NCBI GenBank assembly: GCA_963170055.1
Contig: CAUJGJ010000003.1
Location: 1 to 27,500, forward strand
Reading direction: 5' to 3'
Length of the DNA: 27,500 bases
DNA from: Halisarca cf. caerulea
Taxonomy: Eukaryota; Porifera; Demospongiae; Chondrillida; Halisarcidae
Both the position numbers and the translations under genes were made by a program. The notes under the pieces were generated by a model, which was not told where the DNA came from, ran no database searches, and saw only the letters and a program-made list of their open reading frames with translations. This document shows positions 1 through 10,346 of this stretch, piece after piece; position 1 is the stretch's first letter; the number at the start of each line of letters is the position of its first letter.

Positions 1-55
1 TCACGACCACTTGTCATAGGCAAGACACAAAAGCCACGCTGTTTTAAGGGATTGA

Positions 56-868
56 ATGTACATGGGGCATCTTCCAGTGACATGGAAGGCAAACAGGAGA
101 GCACGGGTGACTAGTGCACTGTTCGAAGAATGGCTGAGGAAGTTGGACAACAAAATGACACTGAAGAAGAGGATGATTCTTTTGTTTCTTGATAATACCC
201 CTTGCCATCCCGATCTCGAATTATATGAAGTATTACGCTGTGTTTCTTTCCAGTTAATACTGTACCACATCACAATCAACCCTTGGACGAAGGAATCATA
301 AAGACCATTAAAGTTCACAACAGTAAGCAACTTTTAAGACGCATTGTATTACATATGGACGATCCCTCTACAGCATTTGAAGTAAGCAAATCAGTGAATG
401 TGTGCATGCAGCCAATTGGATATCTCAGGCCTGGAATGAAGTGTCTTCACAAACCATTGTAAACTGCTTTCATAAAAGTGGATTTGCAATCATTGAAATA
501 CCCAAGAACTTGAAGCCAGACCCTCCCCCCCCCCCCCCCTCAGGGACTTTGAAGAATTGCTGCAAACTACTGATATCCATTGCAGTGCTGGAGATTTTGT
601 GCAGTTGATGACAGTCTAGACACATTTAACACTCTGGATGATAACTAGGAGCAGCAGTTGCTTGATAGAGCAAAAGGAATACCACATGATGCAGCATCAG
701 AGGAAACTGAAATATCTAGAGCCATTATCAGAAAGCAGTGTGCTCACTCACAAGCAAGCTGTGAATTCCTTGGACCTTTTGCACAGCTATGCTGTTCACC
801 ATAGCAACACACAGCTAATGGACTTAATGATGCAGGCTCAAACCATTCTTCAAAAATCTCACTGAGAG
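56..868 (+). pseudogene. Tigger/pogo (TIGD-like) transposase, DDE domain to C-terminus, frameshifted
   Basis: A cut-and-paste transposase relic, not a working gene. Frame 2 (56 to about 230) gives EEWLRKLDNKM and then LFLDNTPCHP, the usual DDE_1 block with a catalytic Asp followed by Asn and His. After a frameshift near 225-235, frame 1 gives FFPVNTVPHHNQPLDEGIIK, the block holding the last catalytic Asp (QPLDxGII). A second shift near 385-402 moves to frame 3, with WISQAWNEVSSQTIVNCFHK, matching the conserved 'W..aWd.Vs..TI.nCF.k.Gf' region of Tigger and jerky proteins. A poly-C run (525-539) sits in the following linker. The C-terminal stretch at 638-865 (LTHKQAVNSLDLLHSYAVHH) is in frame 2 again. 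With at least three frame changes the gene cannot be active. The N-terminal DNA-binding half is outside the window. Confidence 0.75.
525..539. repeat. 15-bp poly-C tract inside the Tigger relic
   Basis: An uninterrupted run of 15 C, flanked by CCCT and TCAGGG. It falls in the Pro-rich linker of the transposase relic and probably expanded by slippage after inactivation. Confidence 0.9.
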
Positions 869-1241
869 CCAAACAAAAGCATGAAGCAAACTTCTCTTGT
901 ATTCATATTTCACCACTCAGTCGGGCTCAGCAACACATTAAGGCATGCACAGTAGCCAGTAGCTTTTCAGTATTTGGCAATGTATTTTGAGTTGTAAATG
1001 TAGTGCATTGTGTTCTGCTACATTAATCAGTATTATTAATTCCTGTACTCTATCATCAATAATGATAATATTGCAGTACTATATTGTATAATGAATTATC
1101 ACGCCAGTATGTTAGTGAGCCTTTATAGAAAGACCACCTGTCTATAAAGGCTGGAGAATGCATTGCCGAAAGGTGGCCGTTCTATACAGGTTTTACTGTA
1201 TTAGGTGTACCCAAATTCCATTAGGTTTGTTGTACGTATGT

Positions 1242-1276
1242 ATAGATTATCTATGGTTGCATCATAGATAATCTAT
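1242..1276. repeat. Short perfect hairpin (14-bp arms)
   Basis: atagattatctatg at 1242-1255 is the exact reverse complement of catagataatctat at 1263-1276, with a 7-base loop. It lies 40 bp beyond the Tigger right end. There is no T-run or gene context that would make it a terminator. It may be a remnant of a small inverted-repeat element. Confidence 0.8.
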
Positions 1277-2429
1277 GCATGCACACACATACTTTAGGAT
1301 TCCAGTGCTGTGCAATTATCATATAGTGAATTTTGTTGGACAATAATCATGGCTGATTAAAACCAATATTGCCCATCCCTAGTACTATTTGGTGCCAGCA
1401 TCTATCATATTATATCTGGATTTCCTGTGGTTTTTGATAAGATAGGGACATGCGTATGTACATATGCATGTCCCTATCTTACCAATCTTATCTTATTCAG
1501 AGTGTTTTTGTATGTTTTGCAATTTGTGGTAAGGATGTTGCAATATGTTGGCCACACATGTCGAGTTTGATCTTTATAATTCCTTTTATTGATCATGTTG
1601 TTTTTATTTTGTCGATCAGGATTTAGTCAGTGTCACATTGCTACCTGTATTTCCTTTAGAATGCTGTTGAAGTTTTAAACTTACCAATTCTAAGAACAGA
1701 AGTACAAAACAAAAAGATGAAAAATGTATGTTTTCAAGTGAATTATATGTTTTCCACTTTTATATGTGCACTCACAATGACATCCATGTCCAGTAAATGT
1801 AGTAGTACCGTACTTCCTCTAAAGATTTGGGAATCAGATTTTTAACAGTACAGCCTGTTGCCTCCAAGTACTTCTGAAAAATTGAATTTTGTGCAACTTA
1901 GGGGTAAACCCTCTAATTTTGGCAATCGATGTCTGTTTTCTGCCTTCTTCTATAATTTTATGACAAACAAATTCTTCTCCTAATGTGAGGTTCCCTAACT
2001 TCTGTTTTACATGTGGTACCCTCTAACAATACAAGAGATAGGAACAAAATACGACTCAATGCCGTCCATCTTAAACAAAGAGTCTCAAAATACTGTAGAA
2101 ATGGCTCTACTTTTCGTGAAGAGTCTCTGATTTTACAACGTACCTGTTAACATCGTATAATTCAGATTGTGAGTATATACACATAATGTACAAAATATGG
2201 GCAACTCAACTTTTTCTGCAAGTATTAGCTTAAGTTTCTACAGTTTATTCACAGGTTGTTGCTGCATGTCCTTCTGCATTTTGCCAAATGGTGTGTTTGT
2301 GTGTGTGTCTTCAAAGGCACGATCATCATATTACAGTATGTATATATATGATGTAAACAGTATCAATGTGTTTTTGAGAAATTTCAGCGAAGTACAATAG
2401 AAGTACAATATTACAAAGATTTCACTATC
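1277..2429. other. AT-rich intergenic stretch, one strong palindrome, no gene seen
   Basis: I see no long open frame with convincing codon content and no exon-like block with splice sites. The only clear structure is the 42-bp palindrome at 1439-1480, listed separately. Short GT and TA runs near 2290-2350 are low-complexity. Confidence 0.5.
1439..1480. repeat. 42-bp near-perfect palindrome
   Basis: The left arm aagatagggacatgc (1439-1453) is repeated in reverse complement at 1466-1480. The 12 bases between them are also nearly self-complementary, so the whole 42 bp would form an almost loop-free cruciform. This could be the fused ends of a very small MITE or a plain palindrome. Nothing links it to a gene. 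Confidence 0.85.
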
Positions 2430-2660
2430 TTTTTGGTTAGTTGGTGTCCAGAAGGACTTCCTTTTCTTTGATAACTTCTGGATGAACTTTAGCCAAATGA
2501 TTAATTTGCCTCAAACAGACATCATGTGTCATTTATTTCCAAAAAGCCTTTATGCAATCATTCAGCTCAGCCAGGTTCTTAGGTTTCTATTAATTTTAGT
2601 CCTTAAAGTATTCTTCCAAGATTAAATCTTATCCATGGAGTAAAAGTAGGGGCTCTTCAC
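2430..2660 (-). pseudogene. Tc1/mariner-like transposase C-terminal relic
   Basis: The minus strand, read from about 2590 down to 2445, gives KNLAELNDCIKAFWK, a stop, then CLRQINHLAKVHPEVIKE. This has the layout of the C-terminus of Tc1/mariner (IS630-like, DDE_3) transposases: 'nL.eL...i..fw..lt...c...i.hl.kV.p.vie'. Several stops interrupt the frame, and upstream the similarity fades into a possible but unconvincing DDE end block. It is probably a fragment of an old element. No terminal repeats are visible. The family call is from memory of the motif pattern, without a search. Confidence 0.45.
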
Positions 2661-2906
2661 TAAAGTTTTCCACCGGTTCACATTTTGGCAGCTGATATAT
2701 GTACTAGTACGTGAGTAATCTTGAATCAATCAAACTCTTCGTTCGTTAGCTTGGACATTGAATAGGATGGATGGACGCTGTTATATACTGTAACTTTAAT
2801 GATGCAATAATTATGCCTGCTCTGCTTGTTCTAAAGACTTGTGAAAATAGAGTCTGATGAAGGAATATTATGAACTTATGAAAGAACAAATTGGTGTGAT
2901 ATTTCC

Positions 2907-2935
2907 TAGGGTTAATTAGGGTTAGGGTTAGGGTT
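2907..2935 (+). repeat. Interstitial telomere-type repeat (TTAGGG)n
   Basis: Three perfect TTAGGG units run from 2916 to 2933, preceded by a partial unit (TAGGGTTA at 2907-2914) and followed by TT. TTAGGG is the common animal telomere repeat. A tract this short inside a chromosome arm is usually explained by repair of a double-strand break or a small insertion, not by a chromosome end. Confidence 0.85.
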
Positions 2936-2937
2936 CC

Positions 2938-3219
2938 CAGGAAGTCCTATGGAGTGTACAGATTGATAGTGCAGTAGCTGTTGTGTTTGATGGAGATGCT
3001 GTGTTATCTAGCTTACCTTTGCATTGTTCTGTAGGAAATTTTGTTATTGAAACAAAAAATTCCCCAACTGAAAGCAGAAATAGGATCATTAAAGCAGCAA
3101 ATCTCCTGTGCTCTCCAATGCTTGAAGAGATGACAACATCGATCACTTATAGACAATCTGGACACCCTGGCACACTCTGTCTGCCAAGTATATACTGTAA
3201 CACTGCGAAACTCATTTAG
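2938..3219 (+). other. Unassigned 94-codon open frame (possible exon or gene relic)
   Basis: A frame open from about 2938 to the stop at 3217-3219 has no poly-residue bias and a plausible mix of residues (FDGDAVLSSLPLHC..., then TKNSPTESRNRIIKAANLL). It starts directly after TTCCCAG, which could serve as a 3' splice site. It contains no early ATG start, I recognise no family, and no partner exon is visible nearby. The opposite strand is also open over part of the stretch. It may be a captured exon, a transposon fragment or chance. Confidence 0.25.
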
Positions 3220-3440
3220 CTTAATATACTGAAAGACTGATACTGTCTTACTGTAAATCATAGATAACAATTTTACAGTCTACCCACACTTACATATGCT
3301 GTATATTTATTACAAGGACAACAAATGGTAATGCAGACTATAGAACCTCTTATGAATGGAAAAGGATGTACTGTATACATATAGGAGTGAGTTATCAATT
3401 GCCTAACCGTACTGAATAAGGCAGGCAGGAGCTAGACAGA

Positions 3441-3564
3441 GTACAGGCATGGAGCTAGACAGAGTTTACATGAAGTGGATGCAGTGTACAATTTCCTAGA
3501 CAGTACAGGCATGGAGCTAGACAGAGTTTAGATGAAGTGGATGCAGTGTACAATTTCCTTCATC
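3441..3564. repeat. Two-copy tandem duplication, 62-bp unit
   Basis: The segment starting gtacaggcatggagctagac at 3441 recurs at 3503 with one substitution (ttacatg versus ttagatg) over more than 55 bases. A further partial copy (ggagctagacagagtacagg) lies just upstream at about 3428. The near identity suggests a recent slippage or unequal-exchange duplication. Confidence 0.9.
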
Positions 3565-4261
3565 TCATATTTGAAACCTACTGTATGTACTAAACACTCC
3601 ACCACAGTTCTAGTATATGCATGAGTGGCCTTTTTGTATTCCTGCTATCCTAACATATTATGAACTAGTCTTATATGCAGCCCTTTTCTTGCATACTGGC
3701 TAACATGTGAAAATGTATATGGGTTATGAGACTAAACATGAACTAATCTTGTGGTTCGTAGTTGTTCCTTGTAATTTTGCTGGTTGTGAGTAAGTCATAT
3801 ATTTGAATTTTTCACTTCATTAGGAATAATGCTATTCAGATCATCTCCATACATGGTGATCAAATACTCACAGTTGTTTTTTATATAGTGTTATAATTTC
3901 TCAATTGGGCGTCTCCAATTGTAAACTGGAATCTGGAACAGAAGTATCTTGGATTATTCATAAGCAGTTAAAGTCATACATTAATTTTATGTACATGTAC
4001 AGAATGAATGTTTCATGGACCTGCACTTCATACTGTGCTATTCCACTCACCTTTTTTACTTACTCCATGTACTATATGTATAGCTTGCACTTAACTTCGC
4101 ATATACATTTTCTCATAATAGGCACGCATTTTTGCTGATACAACCAATGACTTGTCACACCTGATATTTTGTTTCTGTTTGTGTGGGGTTTTTATTAACA
4201 GAGTGTGTATTCCCATAACATGTAGGTCCATAATTTTCAATAGGCAGGAATTTGTCTTGTT
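3565..4261. other. Intergenic, nothing recognised
   Basis: AT-rich sequence with only short open frames whose translations look random. I see no RNA gene fold, no conserved motif and no clear repeat. Confidence 0.5.
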
Positions 4262-4335
4262 TACAGTCTATATATGGTCAAATTAGACAGAATGGTGAAT
4301 ATATAGAGGTTTTGGATTATAGAGGTTTCACTGTA
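4262..4335. mobile_element. Solo MITE end or very small TA-target MITE
   Basis: The minus strand from 4335 reads TACAGTGAAACCTCTATAAT, a textbook pogo/mariner-type terminus next to a TA dinucleotide. A second TACAGT at 4262 faces it, but beyond the first 6 bases the two ends match poorly. It is either a 74-bp internally deleted element or a single surviving end. Confidence 0.45.
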
Positions 4336-5723
4336 CAGTGTAAAGTTACTAGCTATTGTTGTTTGTATTGTGGTGCTTGAGTGCTTTGGTTTGCATGGTA
4401 TTTTAGCTCTTCTTTTCCATCCCATGCTTTCCTAAATTTAATTTGATGAAATTGTTTGAGCTGAGGACAAATGCACTACTGTCCTACAGTGCATTGTGTA
4501 ATACTATGATGTGAGATGTGATACACACTCATTGCTACATTAACTTGCTATGTGATATGATATAACTTTTGAACAGATTCTAATAGCACAGATTATATAA
4601 GAATGTTTCAGCAGCATAGGCCTTAACAGCTGTACACAGTTTTACAGCTGACGAGGGCCTACATGGCCAAAATGTTCTGTATACCATTGATCTGTACTAC
4701 GTGAGAATCAGTTCAAAAATACTTAAAGAATGTATGCCCTCCATTTTGTTTGGGCAAATATACATACCATAGCGGTATTTATTTTCACATGAGATAAAAT
4801 TTCACTATATTCATACTATATACTATCGGTTTCTTCCTGATCGATATACAGTATGCGAAAATTTGTACTCGCAAAGTAATTTTGTGTTGTGTGTTATATC
4901 GAATCCTGCATTTGTGGGCTTCATAGTCATTCTGTTCTTATTTTCAAATTCTTAAACTACTGTTATTATTGCGCCACCTCAAACCAGTCAGAAGCCATAG
5001 TCCCCGATATACTGGTCCTCTTTCTGCTGATATCCCATCACTGACATTTGACAGCAAACATCGAAGTCTTGTTGTTGGAGAAGCAAGATGCCAGCACGAA
5101 GATGTGGATTTGGGGACATACAGATGATGAGTAACAAGCACAGGTTGGCAAGTCATCAAACACATTTTTCCACATGTCCGCTGCATGATGCCCTACAGGC
5201 ATGTATATATAGCTGGAGTATCTTGAGCAATAATAATTTTTAATTTTATGTGTAAAGCAACCTGTGAAATTTAGACTGCAAAAAATTTGCATGAAAGTTG
5301 ACTTTCTACAGGATTTAGTGAAAGTAAAGTGTTGCGAAAATGAATACCAATAATATGGTAATGACATTTTTTGCAACCTTCCATATATTTGCACTCGGTT
5401 CCCTTTGCAGGTGTATTAGGGGTATATAAAACATGATCACAGCAAATTGAACAGCATTGAGCAATATTCACATTATCATGGGTAGCTAGCAGCTACGTAG
5501 ATATGAAATAAGAATTAAGGCACGTGTTTAGGGAAGGATAAGGTGAACAATTGCATGGACAAGAAACAAGATCAACTCTGATTAGCTAGATCATGGAAAG
5601 ATGCTCTTATCGAAGTAGACAGCATTAGCTTAACATCCTTTGTCAATCTTAAACAATGCCTTCCACCATAACTGTGGTGGTAACAGTTGAAGTCTTCCAG
5701 CTGATAGTGTATATTAACCAGAA
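4336..5723. other. Intergenic; one GC-richer unassigned block at about 4965-5215
   Basis: Most of this stretch is AT-rich with no recognisable content. Between about 4965 and 5215 the composition is more balanced and both strands have medium open frames (plus strand SADIPSLTFDSKHRSLVVGE; minus strand MPVGHHAADMWKNVFDDL). Neither is recognisable and neither has convincing splice sites. This may be the remains of a gene or element, or chance. Confidence 0.4.
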
Positions 5724-6246
5724 ATACCGTATAGCCGGTTAATTTGGCGAGCATTAAATTTGGCAAATTAGTCTCAAAATGCTTTCATGAATCTAAATTT
5801 GGCAAATGAGCACATTACACATGCCCCATTTTATTATGTTATGCAACTTTAGCCTAGAACACCGCATGCACATAATTGAAATTCTTTGATTAGAAAGTTG
5901 TGTTTGAGGGCATCACATTCATAAAAAAAGTTTGAGATACTACTTTTGAACAAAAATTGACATGCTGTCGTGACTCCAAGAACACTGATGGCTGGCCCGT
6001 TTGCTGTTGTTGTGAAGCGCAGAACAACGATTGTAAGCCATGGTCCTCGTACTGCGTGTACCTTATTCCTGGCTAAGCAAAGATCAGTTAGTTGCACCAT
6101 CAGTTGACCACCAGTTTTCGTTGTTTCTCAGCTAATAATAGGAGCTAACTAATAAATTTTTGCGGAATATAATTTGGTGACTTAGTATGAAATTTGCCAA
6201 TTCACCAAATTAAATTCCTCACAAAAATTTCCGATTATACAGTATT
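5724..6246. mobile_element. MITE family A, copy 1 (about 523 bp)
   Basis: This copy shares extended, diverged similarity with 8358-8812. Its ends are imperfect inverted repeats: the left end begins ATACCGTATAGCCGG and the right end, reverse-complemented, begins ATACTGTATAATCGG. Both continue with ATTTGG/TTAAATTTGG-type sequence. The interior includes a distinctive block (catgactccaagaacactga-like; gaagcgcagaacaac). Small open frames inside have no transposase features, so it is non-autonomous. Confidence 0.75.
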
Positions 6247-8357
6247 GATAATCAATTTTGGTTGATTGGCAGTTTGATCCAGTACTGCCAACGTACATCT
6301 GCCAATTATTCTGTACAAAGTTGACTTGTTTGCAATCCTGGTGAATGACCACTTGTTAAGTATAGTATTATACATTTTCACCTTGTGAATGGAGTAGATA
6401 TGCTAGATCTGTAAAAAACATTGAGTGAAAATAGTGAATAACTGGTATGCAACCAGAACTCTTAAATAGACCTGTCATCCCCGTATAAGCAACTATGTTA
6501 GCTGTCGATCAAGTACTCCATTTTGGAACTCTAGCATAATCTTTATACTTCCATTCACACAGTAGCTGTGGCTATGAATATGTGTAGCATTCAGTCATAG
6601 AGGGTATGAAGATTGTGATACTTAGTGACTTATAGTGGCAAGCAACACTTGCATGAATTGAACAACAACAGCAAAAGCAGTAATTATTAGCAAAGAACAG
6701 TTGAACACAGTCAACTCTACATACACTCAACTCCTACACTTCTACATAATACAGTTTAACACTATTTCACTACCACGTGGTACTCTGGATCCACGTTGGC
6801 ATACAGACAATGCTACATTTTGTCCCACACAGTTGCTTATTATAATGAACACATGATAATTATATAATCCTAATTGTCTCTAAGCACACAACAGCAGTTC
6901 AGGGTTAACAATACACCTAACTGTAAGATCTACATCGGTTCTACATAATATGTATAATTACAACCAAAGTAGGCCAATTACTGTACATGTGCATAAAATC
7001 TGCCAGTACCTTGAAATCCAAACCATCAAAAATGTACTCTTTCTCCAATATTTCTGGTTATACAGTATCTACCCTTCTCCACAAGAAGAATAACATCAAT
7101 GAGGAATTAAACCATAACTAGATATGGCTTGTCTGTTGAGAGTAGGCAACCTACTATTTTCTTCTTGTTGCATACATGGTATGTGTTAAGTGGGCTTGTC
7201 AAAGAAGTACAAAACTTACATCTATATACCAAGCAACTATGTGAACATCCTACCAATTTGTACAGGAATTGTGATCAATGTTGTTTGAACTAGGCCAGGC
7301 AAAGTTAATTCCCAGTTTATCATTTCCTCCCTCGTGATTTGGCTTGTACTGGACTGTTTTCATTGTTCATTATTTATGGTTATGTGTTGAAAAAAGAGGC
7401 TAGCCGTTACTACATTACATACTGTTTTCATTAATTTGTGTTAAAATGTGATTTTAATATGTACATGTAGTTGTACATGTATTAGTTTTGGAACAAAATG
7501 AATGATATAATACCCTCATTTGTTTCTTTATATTGTTTTTTTGCATTAACTTGAAGGTTTTATTCTAAGGATCAAATTGTACAAATATGAGTGTAATAAA
7601 TGATAAATTTCAATACAAAAATAATGAAAAATAACCATGCACCCTCCTTTATGTTATAATTTAGAAGGCTTGACGATAGACTGGGCATCAATTTTGCCTA
7701 GACTTAATTACATGGAAATATTATTTAAACAAACAATGCACAGTTCTGAGTAAAGGTTTGCATGTTCATGTATCCTGTGTCTCATTCACTGCCTCCATCC
7801 TTCCCTCCCTATTTATAGTTATTTAATTCTTGCAGTGCACTTTGTTGGGGCACTGTATAATGTATTGTGCAATTTTCTGGATACATATTAGGCATGTGTA
7901 TAATATGGGTAAGTGTAGGTGGGTGTGAGGATGCATGTTTGTGTACATGTACAGTATGTGGTGATTGGGGTGGGGTTACGGGGGTGAGAATAACTTTTGG
8001 GATTTGATCTAAACTTTGTCAGACCAACCATATTTTTGTAGTATTATGTTACGCAAGTCAAATATACACAAGCATGCATTTGTGCTGTAGCTACATACTT
8101 AGTTTTTGGATCAATTCACATGGAGTACAACCATTCTCTATGATTAGTGCAATAGTCTCAAGCTCTGAATCACTTATTGGCACGCATAAATTGGAAGCAT
8201 TATGTTCAATTGAGCTAAATCAGTTAGAAATCTAATTCGAAATCAAATCATGTGCATACACCACATACGTACTGCTTACTAATGAAAATGTACACACCAC
8301 TAATTGTTTATTAAAAGCCCCATTTTGAGAATTGGTGAGTAGTTTTTACTGAACAAA
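6247..8357. other. 2.1 kb intergenic sequence, nothing recognised
   Basis: AT-rich DNA with short palindromic words (for example tgtacatgtag followed by ttgtacatgta near 7460-7481) and no long open frame on either strand. I found no RNA gene signature and no obvious transposon end. Confidence 0.5.
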
Positions 8358-8812
8358 ATACTATATAGCTGGTTAAATTTGGCGAGCATTAAATTTAATT
8401 GGCGAATAGATCTCAAAATGCTATTGGCAAATTTAAATTCAATGAATAAGCACATTACACTTGCACCATTTTCATCACATTGATAAAAAGAAGTTTTTGA
8501 AATACTACTTTCAAACAAAAATTAACATGTTGTCATGACTCCAAGAACACTGAGGTCCTGTTTGCTGTTGCTGTGAAGCGCAGAACAACAATTGTTAGCC
8601 ATGCTTCTCGATTCATGTCTGCCGCGTGTGCCCTATTCTTGGCTAAGCAAAGAACAATATTAGATGCACTGTCAGTGGAGCACCAGTTCTCATTGTTTCT
8701 CAGCTAATAATAGGAGCCAACTATAATATATATTTTGGCAGAAAAAAATTGGCGACCTGGTACGAAATTCACCAAATTAAAGTCCTTGCGAAAATTTCTC
8801 AATATATGGTAT
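8358..8812. mobile_element. MITE family A, copy 2 (about 455 bp)
   Basis: Second copy of the element at 5724-6246, in the same orientation. Long matching blocks include ggcgagcattaaattt near the left end, aagaacactga, gtgaagcgcagaacaac, tttctcagctaataatagga and aattcaccaaatta near the right end. It is about 70 bp shorter through internal deletions. Many substitutions separate the copies, so the insertions are old. Confidence 0.75.
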
Positions 8813-9185
8813 AGTTTATCATTGATTCATGCAGACTTTCTCTGTTTCTATTGTTCCTGCTGATATATAACCTTGAAGTATGCATAATCTGTGATATCTT
8901 AATGTGGGAATGAAGCAAATGACTTTCTTTCCCCTTGTAACCATATATTAAGGTTCAACAGACTTCATACCTACATACAAACTGTACAGTAGGTACTAAG
9001 TAAAAGTGTATTATAATGGGACAGGCAAGTACTGTAGGTGCATGGACTAATCACTGTCAAATTAATAATGTATTGAAGATAAGCATGCACTGTTTGGTTG
9101 AGCCACCGAATACTAACTTGCGTACAAAGAACCAATTCAAGAGAATGTTAAAGACAACTGACATGCACTAACAGTAAATATATAC

Positions 9186-9214
9186 TGTGTGTGTGTGTGT
9201 GTACGTGTGTGTTT
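9186..9214. repeat. Short GT-rich microsatellite
   Basis: An alternating TG run broken by a single TACG step (tgtgtgtgtgtgtgtgtacg followed by tgtgtgt). Confidence 0.8.
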
Positions 9215-9328
9215 GATTGTGTTTTCGGATGTGAGTGGATGCATGATTTATAGATAAGCAAGTCTGCTGATGTGAGTTGAGCAAATATGGATCTATGTAC
9301 TGTGAGTATAAGAGTGAGTATATGAGTA

Positions 9329-9494
9329 TACTGTAAGTTTTATGGAGTATAAGTCACAGTTTTAATGCCTAAATTTTACTAGCATAATATGGGGTGAGAG
9401 TTACACACTGAATAGTTCATTATGGCTGATGAAATGATATAATGCTGTTCAAAACCATATATGGTGCGACTTGTACTTCGTGAAATATGATACC
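9329..9494. mobile_element. Small MITE with imperfect inverted ends
   Basis: The left end contains ggagtataagtcaca and the right end, reverse-complemented, contains cgaagtacaagtcgca; the match extends outward imperfectly for about 14 bases on each side. The element is about 166 bp with no coding content. Exact borders and target-site duplication are uncertain. Confidence 0.45.
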
Positions 9495-9854
9495 TATGTC
9501 AGGCTATGTACAAGTGGATATCTACTGTTGATATCCTGTATGTAGAAGTGTGCGTTGCTATGCAGTTGTGCATACACCTGTAAACGTGTATGATAGATTT
9601 ATGAAAATGTCATACAGTGTGGTAACGTGAAGATGTCCAAATGTGCTACGTAGTGTAAATTTGCTGAATACACACAAATATGTAGCCAGTTTTTGTGTAG
9701 ATGCTCATGTTTTTATACTATAAATTAACACATCTGACTCACATCAAAGTCAGTTGCATATCTACAGTAAATGGTATACTTGGTGATCAGGTGATCCTAC
9801 TCAGTATGGCCGTGGCTAAGCATCTACGTACAGCCAATATAGCATTTTTAGATA

Positions 9855-10031
9855 TACAGTCAAACCTCGTTAACACAAAACTCAGGGGACTGTGCTGAAA
9901 TTTCATCTTAACAGTATTTCGTGTAAACAGTACTACATGTTATGCTTGTATCTGCACTTGGACTTGGCTAGCATTTCATGTTAAAAGATATTTCATGTTA
10001 AGCAGTTTCATGTTAACGAGGTTCCACTGTA
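9855..10031. mobile_element. pogo/Tigger-type MITE, complete, 177 bp including TA sites
   Basis: The left terminus TACAGTCAAACCTCGTTAAC at 9855 and the reverse-complemented right terminus TACAGTGGAACCTCGTTAAC from 10031 agree over about 29 bases with few mismatches. TA dinucleotides flank both ends. The interior carries several copies of a 'tttcatgttaa' word. There is no coding content. The terminus resembles that of the Tigger relic at the left edge, which suggests mobilisation by a transposase of that family. Confidence 0.85.
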
Positions 10032-10317
10032 TGACCAAAATCACTTGGTGATTACTGGTTGCTTAATGAGCTCCTGATGTGACTTTGGAGCTGGACTATG
10101 AGGTGGATTTATATCTATTCTTTGTGGTTGTGTCTTTGTCCTTTATCTCTGCACTCCACTACCGCCAAAGAGAAGAGTGAAGAAGGTCCTCTAAAACCAC
10201 CAAACTGACAAAAAACACTTCATAATTAGACGTTTGACCACTATAGTGATTAAAGTATGTAGAACCAGGTATATTTATTTGTTTGTTGTTTGTGCACTTG
10301 CAGCAAACTATTGTCGT

Positions 10318-10346
10318 CCCCCCCTCCCCCCCCCCCCCCCCCCCCC
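10318..10346. repeat. Poly-C tract (21 uninterrupted C)
   Basis: CCCCCCC, T, then 21 C. On the minus strand this is a G-run able in principle to form a quadruplex. It lies about 1 kb upstream of the start of hedgling. No function can be read from the sequence. Confidence 0.9.

Larger units (their letters stand above)
1..1200 (+). mobile_element. pogo/Tigger-type DNA transposon, 3' part, decayed
   Basis: The right-hand part of a Tc1/mariner-superfamily (pogo/Tigger) element; its left end lies outside the window. The internal part encodes a broken transposase (see the next entry). The right edge is placed at 1198-1200. Read on the minus strand, the end begins TACAGTAAAACCTGTATAG, the usual form of a pogo/mariner terminal repeat starting CAGT next to a TA target site (TA at 1199-1200). 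An internal stretch at about 1121-1150 repeats part of the terminal sequence (tatagaaagaccacctg). Other short repeats in this window share the TACAGTnnAACCT terminus. The family assignment rests on the protein relic plus the terminus. The missing left end cannot be checked. Confidence 0.7.

Noticed and set aside
1..330. Minus-strand open frame over the transposase relic
   Set aside because: The plus strand carries recognisable Tigger motifs; the minus-strand frame is their shadow.
2928..3270. Minus-strand open frames opposite 2938-3219
   Set aside because: They have no recognisable motif and no better claim than the plus strand; I kept only the plus-strand reading, at low confidence.
4600..4680. 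Possible small RNA hairpin around the gcctaacagctg/cagctgacgagggcc words
   Set aside because: The pairing is short and interrupted and no cloverleaf or known RNA motif could be drawn.
5849..6100. Minus-strand open frame of 83 codons
   Set aside because: It lies inside a MITE that has a second copy at 8358-8812 in which the frame is not preserved, so it is not a conserved gene.
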